64,000 bases of DNA from contig CM020501.1 of NCBI GenBank assembly GCA_009823395.1, positions 25,015,861 through 25,079,860 on the forward strand. The letters run 5' to 3'. The translations under genes were made by a program, and so were the position numbers. Origin of the DNA: Thamnaconus septentrionalis (taxonomy: Eukaryota; Chordata; Actinopteri; Tetraodontiformes; Monacanthidae). This document shows, piece by piece, positions 12,768 to 24,429 of this stretch. Below the pieces are notes generated by a model. The model did not search any database. It was not told the DNA's origin and saw nothing but the letters and a program-made list of their open reading frames with translations. Position 1 is the stretch's first letter. Every line of letters starts with the position of its first letter.

Positions 12768-13062
12768 TTTAAAGGTCCAGTGTGAAAAATTTGGCTTGAT
12801 TTATTATTTTTAAAACTTAATATACCGCCCATAAATACATGAATAAAAGTGTATACTCACAGTACAATAAAATTAATTAGGTTTTCCTACCCTTAGAACA
12901 GTTCTCGTATATATATATATATAACAACATATACATAGAGCAATAAGGGTCTTCCCCCCAGTTAGCTGCCATTTTTTCAGGAAGCTCACCTGACAGTGCC
13001 GTAATTGCGAAATACGCTGTCAGGTGGTCTTTCTTAAAAATTTCACACACTTTACCTTTAAG
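12768..13062 (+). mobile_element. MITE-like DNA transposon copy 2 (internally shortened)
   Basis: It begins tttaaaggtccagtgtg and ends cacactttacctttaa, inverted with respect to each other and flanked by TTTAA-like sequence. The interior shares accgcccataaatacatga and agttagctgccatttt with copy 1. Confidence 0.8.
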
Positions 13063-13779
13063 CAAGATCACTGTTAATCACAATGTTACAAACCGACTGA
13101 GGTAACTTGGTCTTTCGCATGAATTTACTTGAAAAACTATTTTAAAATTGTTTAACTATGTGAGATTTTGACTTATGTGCACTAAAAAAAAAGGCTACTA
13201 AGCGAGACAAATAGCTGGCTGAACAGAAGGCGACGCGGGCACCAGCAAGAACCCGATCCTCAGTTTTTGGCGGGGACGTCTCAAAGCGCGATTGTGAGTC
13301 AGTTAAGTCGAGTCGGATTTTCCGGTTTCCACTTCCCAGATTCCCTGATCTCTGACATGAGATCGGGCTCCTGAGCGGCGAGCAGAGGGCGCTGGGTTCC
13401 CTGCCGGGCTGACAGGTCGCTATGTATTCCTGAAGTGGCTCTTTTCACGCTTCTGAGTAGCAGATCACTCGAAAATCATGCACCGCAGCCGCTGCCTCAC
13501 ATCTCTCGCAGGCGCTCTTCCTCGCACATTTCCCCCGCTCGCTCTCACCAGGGCGCCGTCTCCTTCCGTGGTCACGCAACTTCATTCACCTGCCTTGGCC
13601 CGAAACCTTTTTTTAGTTTTCCGATCCTCGGCTCTTTCGCTCCTTTGGTGATGCGCTCATCTGTCCTCAACTCCTGTCTCGATTTATTTTCCAGTTTTGT
13701 TTTGTTTTTTTTGTTTTGGTCTTTTTCCCCTGTCATGCTTAGGGTGGATATGGACAGTCGGGAGAAGAGGGGGAATAAG

Positions 13780-14420
13780 CATGTTAAAGGCTAAAGCAGG
13801 AAGTGGGAGGCAGGGAAGGGAAACACAAGACCTGGGAAGAGAGATTAGGAAATAAGCAAGCGAAGAGGAAAGAGGGAAACAAAATGAGATGGAGTGCAGG
13901 CGCAAGGGGGGGGGGGGGGGGCTAAAAGCAATGAGATGAAAGAGAAGTTGAAGAAAAAAGAGAGAGGAAAGACAGTGAAAAGGTAGAGAGACGACAAAAT
14001 GAGAGCGAGCGAGTCAGGATGGGGAAAAAAGAAAGAGACAAAAAAAAGACAGAGAGAAGAAAATGAAACAGAAGTGAGATGAAGACACAAAGGACTGAAA
14101 AGCAAAGCATTGTGAGGGGAAGGAAAAGAAAAGAAAAAAAACTAGAAATGAAAGAAAAGGGGAGAAAAGGAAATGAATAGAAGAGAAAGTGCAAAGTTAC
14201 AGGGGAAATGGAACATTAAAAGGAAAAAGATGGGCAGGAAGTAAAGGAAAGAAGAAAAAAACAAGAAAAGGGAAATTAAGAATGGAATGCAAGAAAAGTC
14301 AATGGGAGGAAGGCGACGCAAAGCAAAAAGGAACAAAGTAAAAAAAGAAAGTCCCAAGTTCCAGAGAGGAGGTGGCAGCCACGTAAGGGAAAGGAGGAGA
14401 GGAAGAGGAAGAGAACGAGA
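13780..14420. repeat. Long polypurine/polypyrimidine tract
   Basis: Roughly 640 bp in which the + strand is overwhelmingly A and G in short irregular words (gagagagg, aaagaaa, ggaaagg). It includes a run of 16 G at 13,906-13,921. It is not a simple tandem repeat. The minus strand gives long false Phe/Leu/Ser frames. Confidence 0.85.
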
Positions 14421-15781
14421 ACGGCAGCACTTAAGTCTTGGTCACCGTGGCAACGGCACACCTCTGCACTCTGTAATCAACTTTGAAAATGGGAAAAGAA
14501 GTGATGTGTTGGCACGCACGCAGACACACACAAACAAGCGCACGCGTCCATAAACACGGAAACTTAATTAGAATTCCATTCCAAACAGGGATACGGCCCC
14601 CACGGGCTGCTGGGATGAGGTGGTGGGGGGTCACTAACTGACTTACAGGACAGTAAAGTGCATCAGATAACAATTAAGCATCAACGTGTGCGTCTGTGTG
14701 TGTGTGTGAGTGTGTGTGCGCGCGCGCGTGCATGTGCTAAGCAAAGCAAAAGAGGCTTTCCAGAGATGGTTTTTTTTTCCCGACAGCACAAAGAGAAGCA
14801 ACCTTAAATGGGAGGTGGCGAAGGACTCGGCCCGTTTCAAAACATATACATACATTTTTCCTCTTTGAAGCGTGAATGTTGAAAGGAAGTCAGATTGCAT
14901 CTGTGAATACGAGCAGTTCCCTCTTCTTTTGCGTTGAGATTCAAAAGACGTCGGCGTCTTGGAGATCCGGGGCCACGCGGTCCTCCAACTTTTGAAACGG
15001 CTACGCATTTGTTCCCCAGAAAAAAAAAAAATGTTATATCTGGATTTACCATCATCTGGTTTACTTTACTTTACTTAGTACTGAAAAAAGTATTTGCTGA
15101 AGATCCACTCAAGGTTCACCGCGGGAAAGCAGCAACTGTTCCTTGTTCTCCAAACACGGAGAAATTATTTGAACACGTGACAAAGCAAAAAGTCCAAGAG
15201 TCAAGTTGTTCGGTACCATGGCGAGGACTTTGTTGTTCCGCTGTCGACTGTCAAGCGAAGCGATTTTGAACAGTGAAGGAATTACATCGCCAAACACATG
15301 GCGAGGGGACGCGACGTCGGGAAGGGAAAGCAAATAAAGCATCCGGTTTATTTTCTAAATAATACAAACAAACTCGGTCTTATCGGCTTATCCCGTTTCA
15401 TTGCGCCGCCAAAGGAACAGCGGCGGTACGCATCACTTTCAAACGAGAGCGCAATCTACTGAAAACACATCAGATTCCTCTTTACTCAATCAGGTCCTCA
15501 GTCAAGTGCTGAGTTACAAACAACTCAACTCCGTGTGGTAAGAGCAAGCGACGGATTGGCAGTCCTCTAGCCGTGAGCAATGGTGGCTTTTCAGGTTGGT
15601 CTTTCTGTTTATACGATAGACATCATGATGTGTCCATTGACTGCATTGCAAAGATGTACGAACATCTGTTTGGAAGAGTAGTTATTGGTTTCATGTTCAG
15701 CACCGTCTTGAGGTTCCAATCTGAAACCAGATGATTCCATATTTGGATGTGTGGGCGGGACCGCAGGAGAGCAATGATTGG

Positions 15782-15982
<201 letters not shown>

Positions 15983-16208
15983 ACCAACAAAAAAAAATGT
16001 AAACCAATTTAGTGCAGTTTTTTGGCGGCAGGTTTCATGGCCTCCAAACTGGAAGCTCCGTCCATCTTTACACACACTCAACGATTATGACTAGGCACTT
16101 TTTCTTATTTTTACAGCCATGCTTATTAACAAGATAATGGTGACTTGGTCAATAACAACAGCGTCTCTGCAACCAGGGGGAAGAGAGTTGGCAGAGGAGC
16201 GACCTTAC

Positions 16209-16270
16209 CTTAGTGAGCTGTGAGTTCACCCATTTCGTGAAAGTCTTCTTCTGAACATCTTCTCTTTCAT
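16209..16270 (-). CDS. utrn: Dystrophin/utrophin-family CH1 exon (equivalent of DMD exon 2), 62 nt
   Basis: This exon encodes the first helix of the CH1 domain, including the first actin-binding segment. On the minus strand the acceptor reads cgtccccgcag and the donor follows CACTAAG as gtaagg. The exon is 62 nt, the same as human DMD exon 2. It begins with the last two bases of a split codon and ends on a codon boundary. The translation is EREDVQKKTFTKWVN followed by SQLTK. EREDVQKKTFTKWVN is identical to dystrophin; utrophin in mammals has EHNDVQKKTFTKWIN. The end, SQLTK, is more divergent. If the preceding exon ends in G, the split codon is Asp (DEREDVQ), as in the human brain and Purkinje dystrophin starts and in utrophin. 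The intron to the next exon is about 14.5 kb. Confidence 0.95.
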
Positions 16271-16476
16271 CTGCGGGGACGAAAGACAAAAAAAAAACAA
16301 AAAACAGTCAGGAAAAGAGGAAAGTACGCAGTACGCGTGGATGAGGCAATGCCAGATCACAGGTCATAAGGGAAGAACAGCCGCGGATCAAACGGAACAT
16401 GAAAAGGGCAACGGGTTTCACTTTGATGGGTACCAGCACGCGTTGCACGTTCATGTCTCAGTATCATCCCGCGGCA

Positions 16477-16478
<2 letters not shown>

Positions 16479-16526
<48 letters not shown>
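16479..16526. repeat. (CT)n microsatellite
   Basis: Uninterrupted CT dinucleotides, about 23 units. Confidence 0.95.
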
Positions 16527-16527
<1 letters not shown>

Positions 16528-17641
16528 TCTCATTCAATTAAGAAAAAAAAATGAAAAGGAACGCGAGAGTGGTGCTCAGCGTGAAGAGAGAGGCTCTTCT
16601 AATCTCGCTCGCGGCTAATTGCTTCCTCATCGCATCAATCAGCGCGTCTTCAGTCGCGGCGGACAGCGCAGGGCTCAGGAAATGACAATTGGGAAAACAT
16701 TAGTTTGATGGGAGCCATCGGGGCGCCGCGCGCCATTCGCCCCCTCATCAGCCAGACCAGAAGCAGGACAACCAAGTGAGGCGGAGACGACACTGCCTCG
16801 TCAAGCCCGGAGGTCACTTCCTGATTCCTCAGTGCGTCTTCATTTCTCTTCTGTCAATCTATTAGGACGTCGGGTTTAAATGCTCCGTATCCTGGCGAAA
16901 TGGATCCAATTTTCCAAATTTGGAATCATTCAATTCAACGTTTAAAAAGGCTTTCAGGACTTCCCGCATCGTACTGGAAACTATGGTAAAAGAACAAAAA
17001 TGTTGATGTCGTAACATGAGGTACAAGATCAAAAAAAAAAAAGAAAAAGATGTCAGATTCTGTCAGATCCAAAGGCTGTGATTCTCTGTGACTTGATAAT
17101 GATAACTGTTGTGCGACGGCGTTCCGAGCTGAAATGGCCCGTGGTAAAATGCGAAGAGAAACAGGGCGCAGGAAGTCACAAAAACCCTTGAAATCTCCCA
17201 CGTTTCAGTGAAAACGGCAAACTTTGCCTCGATTCAAGGACTTTGCTAATGTTTTAGCCCAAAGACCTTTTAACAATCTGAGACGTGGATTTGAGACCTC
17301 GCTTGGAGACCTCAGCGGACCTTCGCACATTGACGCCACAACTCTTGAATTTACACATTAGGGCACTGAAAACTATTGGTCGGAAATCGGTTGTATTCAC
17401 ACTAGCGAGTGAAATCTCATGCTGCTCATTATGGAGTCATATCGTAATCTATCATAATGAAAATGATCTTTGAACTGGATTGTTGCGATAAGGAAACACG
17501 TTTGGATTCGAGTTAGCCTCCGACAGAACTTTTCAACCACAACCCCGCAAAGCCTCTTTGCTTCTTTCACGATTCCTACAATTTGAGCCCAAGTGCAGGA
17601 GAGGCGGCAACAGAAACATGGAGAAAGTTTGAGAGGCTTTG

Positions 17642-17932
17642 TTTAAAGGTGCAGTGTGCAAAATTTGGCTTGATTTGTGATTTTTATATTGGTAAAAGCT
17701 CAACATACTGCCCAAAAATGTATGAATAAAAGTGTATCCGAGTAATTTGGTTTTCCTACACTTAGAACAGTTCTTATGTATATAAGAATATAGACAGAGC
17801 AAGGATCTTAGTTAGCTGCCATCTTGCCGTTTTTAAAGGAAGCCTACCCGACAGTGCCCTGAGTATGAAACGCCCTATCAGGCGGGCTTCCTCAAATACT
17901 GGGCTTCTTTCAGAATTTGACAAACTGGACCT
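17642..17932 (+). mobile_element. MITE-like DNA transposon copy 3
   Basis: It begins tttaaaggtgcagtgtgcaa and ends caaactggacct. The interior matches the other copies (catactgcccaaaaatgtat, agttagctgccatcttg). More diverged than copy 2. Confidence 0.75.
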
Positions 17933-18363
17933 ATATGCTGGCTAATCGTGCTAATTTACACATTTGAAAATTGTCCTGTTTCCACTTGTTGGTCATGTCA
18001 CAAAGGCCAACTGGGTTCCTCTTGGAATATATTTTAAAATGATTTTAACACAGGACGTGATACTTGCTGAAACCATTTCCCTCTCAAGGGCGCAAAAATC
18101 CATTTTTTGGCAAATCGACGTCATCTCTGTGGAATTACGCAGTTCTTGCAGACTGAACTGGAGTGGCGTGGTGGCCCGTGACACGCAATACAAAAACAGT
18201 GACATCCATGATGGCTCATAATGGCGCCTCTCGCCCTCCTTTCTCATTCAACTGGAAATGGGGCCACTTCTCATTACTGCGGATAATAAATGACGCTCTT
18301 GTCCTGAAACAGAACATCAGGTTCCATATTACACCCCAACAGCTAACAGTAGTCTTTCACACT

Positions 18364-18367
<4 letters not shown>

Positions 18368-18394
<27 letters not shown>

Positions 18395-18410
18395 CATGTG
18401 TGTGTGTGTT
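18368..18410. repeat. (TG)n microsatellite
   Basis: TG dinucleotides with one interruption. Confidence 0.95.
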
Positions 18411-18419
18411 GACACCGGC

Positions 18420-18488
18420 CAAGCATTGACTAATGGAGCTGATAATGAAACTTCTCCCTTAATTAAAAGGTCCCACACTGAGCAGTGC
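18420..18488 (-). repeat. 69-bp perfect inverted duplicate, arm 1
   Basis: The 69 bases are the exact reverse complement of 22,924-22,992 with unrelated flanks. The core includes ttttaattaaggg with a TTAATTAA palindrome, a homeodomain-type word. Both arms are open in one frame (HCSVWDLLIKGEVS...), but I recognise no protein. It may be a duplicated conserved non-coding element or a short mobile fragment. Confidence 0.9.
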
Positions 18489-18509
18489 ACTTTGGGGGAA
18501 ATGCTGGAC

Positions 18510-18535
18510 CCACACACACACACACACACACACAC
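18510..18535. repeat. (CA)n microsatellite
   Basis: CA dinucleotides, about 13 units. Confidence 0.95.
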
Positions 18536-18812
18536 GGATATGGACGCACAACCAATGCAAGATAATGGCAGACTGAGCACTGGAGCATGAATGGAACAGA
18601 AGGGAGCAGCAAACAATTTTGTCTCAAGCAGGTAATCTGTCTGCATCCGAGTACTCCGTGTATGTGCGTGTGTGAGAGAGTGAGTCAGAGAGTGAGAGGG
18701 GAGGGGGAGGCAGATAGAGAGAGCGGGGGAGCGAGAGTGTTTGTGCAGCTGTATTCCCATAATGTAGACGCTGCCAGAAAAAAGAGTTTCAGTGTTCAGG
18801 GTGCAGATGCAA

Positions 18813-18834
18813 GTGTGTGTGTGTGTGTGTGTGT
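18813..18834. repeat. (GT)n microsatellite
   Basis: GT dinucleotides, about 11 units. Confidence 0.9.
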
Positions 18835-19449
18835 TGTGTCAAAAAATCAAAACAAGTGCACTCAGGATGTGTCTAAGTTTCCCGGTGCATAAAATCAACC
18901 ATCGACCAAGCGTGAGAATCGCTCGGCTTCACGTGAAGCTGCAGCTCTTAGCTTCGCCAAAGTGACGGCCGCTATTTCATCTTCGATTAGCCAAGCAAAT
19001 TTTTGTCATCGCTTTCCAACTTAAGTCAAGTGTCAAATGGGCAAACTGAGCACCGGCTCTCCCCAAGCACAGGGGTCAGCGAGTGTAAAGTAAAATAATC
19101 TAATTGGATTAAAGTCCAAACTGGTAAATAATGCATCACGAATCAGCTACTTTAAAAAAAAAAAAAGTTTCTAAAAAACGAATACAGGAAATGCAACGCT
19201 AGCACAAAAGCTTCCAAATGAACAGGAAGCACACAGTGCGCTAAATAAGCTAAATAAGTAAAATATGCTAACTCGCTCGCCGACGAACAAAAGTCGGGCA
19301 GCAAGGTTAATGCGAAAACGAAGCGAATCCATCCGCACCTCCCTCGACCTGCGTCTGCCTTGCCCAATGAGATTCCTGGCGAGGAATTTCACAGCGCCGT
19401 CTGATCAAAACAGACAGCGGCAAAGCGGTAAATAAAATATTCGGGCACT

Positions 19450-19825
19450 TCTCTTTTATTTACAGCCTTCAGATTTAAATTTCAACAGTAACCTTTTTCC
19501 ATGGGCTGATAACACATTTAAATACAAAATAGCAACAATAAACCGATTAACTAATAATTTAATATCCTTCAGTGAATGTGCAACCATTTAAGCCTTGGAG
19601 TAGCAAGAAAAAGTCCATCAAGAAAACGTTACTTATAGTCTGTGTTAGTCAGTAGTCTCCCAAAATACCAGCAGAGCATTCTGGGATTTGTAGAATTAGC
19701 GCTACATGTGCTGTATAATAGCAGCGGGCCAGCAGCTCTGGCAGTGATTTTGTATTGCCTTGCGGGCCAAATATAATTACACCGACGGCCAAATTTAGGC
19801 CGCGGGCCAGAGTTTGACACCTATG
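19450..19825 (-). mobile_element. hAT-type remnant, GGCCCGCGGGCC family B, copy 1
   Basis: Its right end reads ggccgcgggccagagtttgacacc, the reverse of a caggggtgtcaaactctggcc-type end. The interior shares accagcagagcattctggga with the copy at 57.9 kb. The left boundary is approximate and there is no coding. Confidence 0.65.
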
Positions 19826-20196
19826 TTCTACTTGGTACAATACAAAGAAAAACAAACACCCCAAAACAAGAAAAACAAGTGCTGAAGTGCGGCGTGTCTT
19901 CCAGCGGAATAATGAAACCCAATGAAAGAAACCGAGGCGAGACCGCTTTGTACGCGGACATCAACGAGGCTGCCGGGTGTGATAACGATTCATCTGCGCC
20001 GGGTTGCAAGACGGAGCTGTCGGAGGGAGCGCTTTTTCCCAGGCTATTTTGCTGTATACTATTTTCCTTTCCCGCCTCTTCCCAAATCAGAAGAATTGAG
20101 TTACACTGAACACGGTGGCGAAACAAACAGATGCAGCGAGCATTGCTGGTGTGTGGAATTGTGAGTTTAGGACATCGGCTTGACCCGAGCGCCGTT

Positions 20197-20355
20197 CTTT
20201 AAGGTCCAGTGTGTAAAATTTTCAAGGAAAACCAAAAGACTTTTATTGTACTGCGTCTATACAATTGTATTAATGTATTTATGGGCAGTATGTTAAGCTT
20301 TTACCAACACAACAGTCAGAAAACAAGCCAAGTGTTACACACTGGACCTTTAAGA
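20197..20355 (-). mobile_element. MITE-like DNA transposon copy 4 (minimal, near-palindromic)
   Basis: The ends ttaaggtccagtgtgtaaaa and tgttacacactggaccttta are inverted repeats that extend into the flanks (gttctt / aagaac). The interior is the reverse complement of the left part of copy 1. Only about 155 bp, so it is a deletion derivative. Confidence 0.8.
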
Positions 20356-20448
20356 ACGAGCTTCGCAAGTCCAGGGCCGATTATATGAATCAAAGCAGTG
20401 TGGGGGGTCGTGGGTGAGGCTGTGCTGCATTAAAGAATGGGAAATGAA

Positions 20449-20457
20449 TGTGTGTGT

Positions 20458-20502
<45 letters not shown>

Positions 20503-20511
20503 GTGTGTGTT
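20449..20511. repeat. (GT)n microsatellite, left arm of an inverted pair
   Basis: About 60 bp of GT with small interruptions. It is complementary to the CA tract 118 bp to the right. Confidence 0.95.
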
Positions 20512-20625
20512 GTCGAGCCGAATGAGTGAGTGTGCGAGAATTAGTAGGGAGGATGGAGAGACATGCGGACTGAGGGCTCGATCGATAGTCCGTTTAAAGC
20601 AGCCACTACTGAAACCCAGCAGCTT

Positions 20626-20628
<3 letters not shown>

Positions 20629-20707
<79 letters not shown>
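20629..20707. repeat. (CA)n microsatellite, right arm of an inverted pair
   Basis: 79 bp of uninterrupted CA. With the GT tract at 20,449-20,511 it can form a long hairpin in single-stranded DNA or RNA. Confidence 0.95.
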
Positions 20708-20710
<3 letters not shown>

Positions 20711-21220
20711 GTTATGCATGGACACACACGCACAAACACACACAAGGCAACTATGTGTGCTCCACTGGAGGAACTCGTACATAAAAGGACCAAGCTGAGT
20801 TTTCATGGAGAGAGGAGGGATGGAAAATGAACAAAAGGAAGTCAAATTTCAAGAAAACAACAGCGACAAAAAAAAAAAAAAAAAGACATCCGAAGAAAGG
20901 AACTAAAGAGAAGCAGAGCAAAGATAGACGGAGACGGAAGGGGGGGGGGGGCACGAGGGGGCAGAGGACAACAAACCTGGAGGACACGGCGTGATTGACG
21001 GAGGAGCAGATGGGATCTCAGACAGCTTTTGGGGAAAATATGTGTGACAGCCGAGGATCATGCAGTATTTATCAAACGCTCTTCGCTCAGTTTGAGTCGC
21101 TTGTGGTCACAAACAAGTTGTTTTGCTGAAGTATTTTTTATTATTACTATTATTATTTCAAGCAACAGAGATCAGCAAAGAGCCGTCCCCAGTCGTGTCT
21201 GATCGGGTCAGAGGTCAGGA

Positions 21221-21594
21221 CAGGCGCGGGCAAACTACAGACTGTTTTTAAATCCGTCCCGTGGAACTTGAAGAAATTATATTCATAGTAACTAAGCAAT
21301 AAAATAGACCTATTTCATCGTCAATTTTCTTTCAGTGTTTTAAGAGTCATTTCAATAAAGAGCTAAATATTCTGGGGTTTTAAAAACACTGATTTTCTTG
21401 CAACTTTGCTTTGGTTCATTTTCAATTGACATTAAAGCAACATGTTTTCTACATATCCCATGATAGATTTATTTCCTCCTATGTGGTGGCTCACCAAAAC
21501 ACTCCATCCATCTGCAGCTGCTCCGCTACCCCCCATTTTAGAACCCACTGTGGACCACCAGTCAAAAAGTCTCTCCCCCCTTCCCCCACCCCTC
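21221..21594 (+). mobile_element. hAT-type non-autonomous element, family A, copy 1
   Basis: It begins caggcgcgggcaaactac and ends near agtctctccccccttccccc. It shares ggtggctcaccaaaacactc and attttcaattgacattaaa with the elements at 59.05 and 61.98 kb. No transposase frame. Confidence 0.7.
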
Positions 21595-22923
21595 TCTCCC
21601 CCCGGTGTAGGAGAAAGATTGGTTTGGGGTGGAGGTAAAAGCATAAAGCCATTAATGAATTAATCAACTTGAGTGGATTTTTTTTTTTTAACAAAAATAT
21701 CCAATTACAATTTTCCTGAATCAAAGCTTTGTTTCCTTAATTTTGCTGCCGCTACACATTGGTTCACTCTGTTGCATTTCACACAGACGCTTGTGTGAGA
21801 CTTTCATATACTCCTTTCCCCAATTTAGTTGTTTTTGCCTGCTAATTTTCAGACTTGGCCCAGATCACTCTTGGAGAGAAATTTGGGGCAGCATTCATGG
21901 TTGAGAGGGAAAAGCCTGTTCATGGGAGGCTGCAGCACATTGACGTCAATATCCCGACCAATCAAACCACAACGACCTCATCAAAATGCGCTCATGCATC
22001 TCGGAGGAATTAGCAGGGTTCACGCAGAGCGCAGCCCGGCCTCTTCTTTTTCATGGTTACAGCCGAAACCGATAGTTTACCACACTATTGACGACGGAAT
22101 TTACCAATTTACATAAAAAGGGAAAGGCGGGCATTGGCCCCGCCCCTTTCATAAATGTTGGAAGGTGAAGACAATAAAGAATCTGTTTTAGGCTGTAAAG
22201 GGAGGGACTTTTGGGGAAGAGATTTCTACAGAATTGTCAGTGGTGAATAACTATGGAATGTTGGAGCTCCATGTACTTTCTCTAAGGGAGACATGATTAC
22301 TTTTAAAGGTTTGATATCAAGCTTGACCAAACCCTTCTTTTTGTTTTTCGCTGAAATGCCTTAAGAACTTTTGCACATGCATCATTTTCTTTCTGCACCT
22401 AAGTGGTTGCGCATCTGCAGGTGGTCTCTTAAGTGAAAAGGTCCGACACGAAGCGCGGCGATAACGAGGCCAATCACTGATGTAAATGCCAGTCGTTGCC
22501 AGCGGGAGCCTACAGTGCTGAGTGAATGATGATGAGTGCGGCTGCAGTGCTGGAATCAGCACTCTGGACAGCGCCTGCAGCAGTCAGCCGGAGACGCGGC
22601 CAATAAAACGGCTGTTTTGACGGCCTCTACCACAGGTTCACTGAGTAGGCGACTCTTGGCTGCCTGTGTAAAATTTCATTTTTTTACTGCACAATTGATG
22701 GTTTAATCATAGTGAACGAGCTCCAGATACTTTTACAGTTGCACTGGGAACTTTGACACTGTACACTGAAGCTGCTTTGTGCCCTTTTAGGGAATAAAGT
22801 ACAACAATTAGAGTCACACATTTACAATCGCCTCCTTAAAAGCCAAATGTTTACTTTTACGGGTTGCACTTTGACTTTGGTGGTGTCACACGGGGGCCCC
22901 AAATGCCTCAACCAGTTTTCCTC

Positions 22924-22992
22924 GCACTGCTCAGTGTGGGACCTTTTAATTAAGGGAGAAGTTTCATTATCAGCTCCATTAGTCAATGCTTG
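22924..22992 (+). repeat. 69-bp perfect inverted duplicate, arm 2
   Basis: Exact reverse complement of 18,420-18,488, about 4.4 kb away, with unrelated flanks on either side. See arm 1. Confidence 0.9.
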
Positions 22993-23204
22993 CAAACATG
23001 GAAGTGCAGTTTTAGCAGGAAGTTATAAGCTTTGACGGAGTTGTGACGGCAGGCTCAATATGCTGTTTTCTGGAGATCTATAGAGTTTTTCTTTTGATAA
23101 TTATCATGTAAGCCTGCACAACCAGTCTATGATAAAAAAAACAAAACAATCAAAGACCTACTGAACAGCAGGACCGCCATGACCCTGAGTGCAGGAACAA
23201 GCAG

Positions 23205-23234
23205 GATGGATGGATGGATGGATGGATGGATGGA
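23205..23234. repeat. (GGAT)n microsatellite
   Basis: Tandem tetramers, about 7 units. Confidence 0.95.
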
Positions 23235-24061
23235 ATCCTTTTTTAAAAATGAATTTTGAAAAATGAATTCTTAAAAAATCATCCTGGCTTTCCGGTACAT
23301 TCAGTGCTCAAATTATTTTTTACAGTTTGTTTCCCTCCATAACAGAATGTTCATCCACTGTTGCGTGGGTAGACATTTAGTCATTCATCTCTCTTTGCAG
23401 TTGCCATTTAAGAGTCAAGAAAAAAAAGTTGCACTTTTTTGTTGTGTTTCGAGAAGAAAATAACCTGCAACCACAAAAACATGCGAAACATTAAAAATAT
23501 TGCGAACATGGGGATTTTGCATCTCTTAAAGCGAAGCTCTTCCACTGATCTCGCTGCACACAACAAAATATCTCAGCATCTCCAACAGAGATGGAAGCCT
23601 GTACAGGCATCAGGACATGCATTTCACTAGGTGCTTTGAACAGCAGAAGGCAGCCGCCCAGACCGATGGCACACCTCCACCGCAACTCTGCGCTTAGTCG
23701 GAACCAACAGAATTAAGAGGGGGTGGAAAACAGACAACCTGGAGCGTGCGCCCGGCATCAAAGTGGCCGTAGTTATAGTGTCTAATAGTGTCTGCTGGAA
23801 CTACTGGGTGGGAGGGAGGGGACGGATCCCATGCCAGGCCAGCTTTCAACTCGCCGGTTTCTCAGCGAACTGACGGAGAGGGGAAGGTTGTTTTGATTAG
23901 CTGTGGAGCCAGCCGCAGCCTGGCCATCAACAGAGCCCCGGCCAGGAGAGGAGTCGGTCATCACAAAGTGGGCGGTGCCAAAGAGTAGCCACGAAAAAAT
24001 AACTTGAAGTAAGAAAAGCAACGGATAGAGGCTCCATCAAATGCGATGTGACTTTTCGGAC

Positions 24062-24244
24062 CAGGGGTCACCAACACACAACGTCGCCCCCCCCAAAGGA
24101 CTACATGAGTCGCCCGCAGGCCTGTTCTGAAAATAGCACAACTCGCTGAGCTGCGTCTAAAGTTTAATTTTATGTTGATAATTGGGAAGAATTCATTAAC
24201 GTGATCAGTGTCAACAAGTGTCTCAAGAAGGTTGGTGACCCCTG
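24062..24244. mobile_element. 183-bp hAT-type MITE with perfect 14-bp inverted ends
   Basis: It begins CAGGGGTCACCAAC and ends GTTGGTGACCCCTG, perfect inverted repeats. The flanking 8-mers tttcggac and atttagac agree at 5 of 8 positions, consistent with a decayed hAT target duplication. No coding. Confidence 0.85.
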
Positions 24245-24405
24245 ATTTAGACTATGTAACGTCAGGTGGGGGAGGGTATAAACACCAATAAGAGATGGTA
24301 CTAGTAGAGCGAATAGCCCAAAAGGCTTCATTCATTAGTCTTTAATCAAAGGTCAACAGGCGGAGGTGGGGACATCCCAAAATGACAATATATAATATCC
24401 ATATT

Positions 24406-24429
24406 TGTGTGTGTGCGTGTGTGTGTGTT
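24406..24429. repeat. (TG)n microsatellite
   Basis: TG dinucleotides with one C interruption. Confidence 0.9.

Noticed and set aside
22847..23035. Short + frame containing the 69-bp duplicate as a gene
   Set aside because: The shared frame ends at the duplicate edges, flanks are unrelated, and there are no splice sites at the borders.
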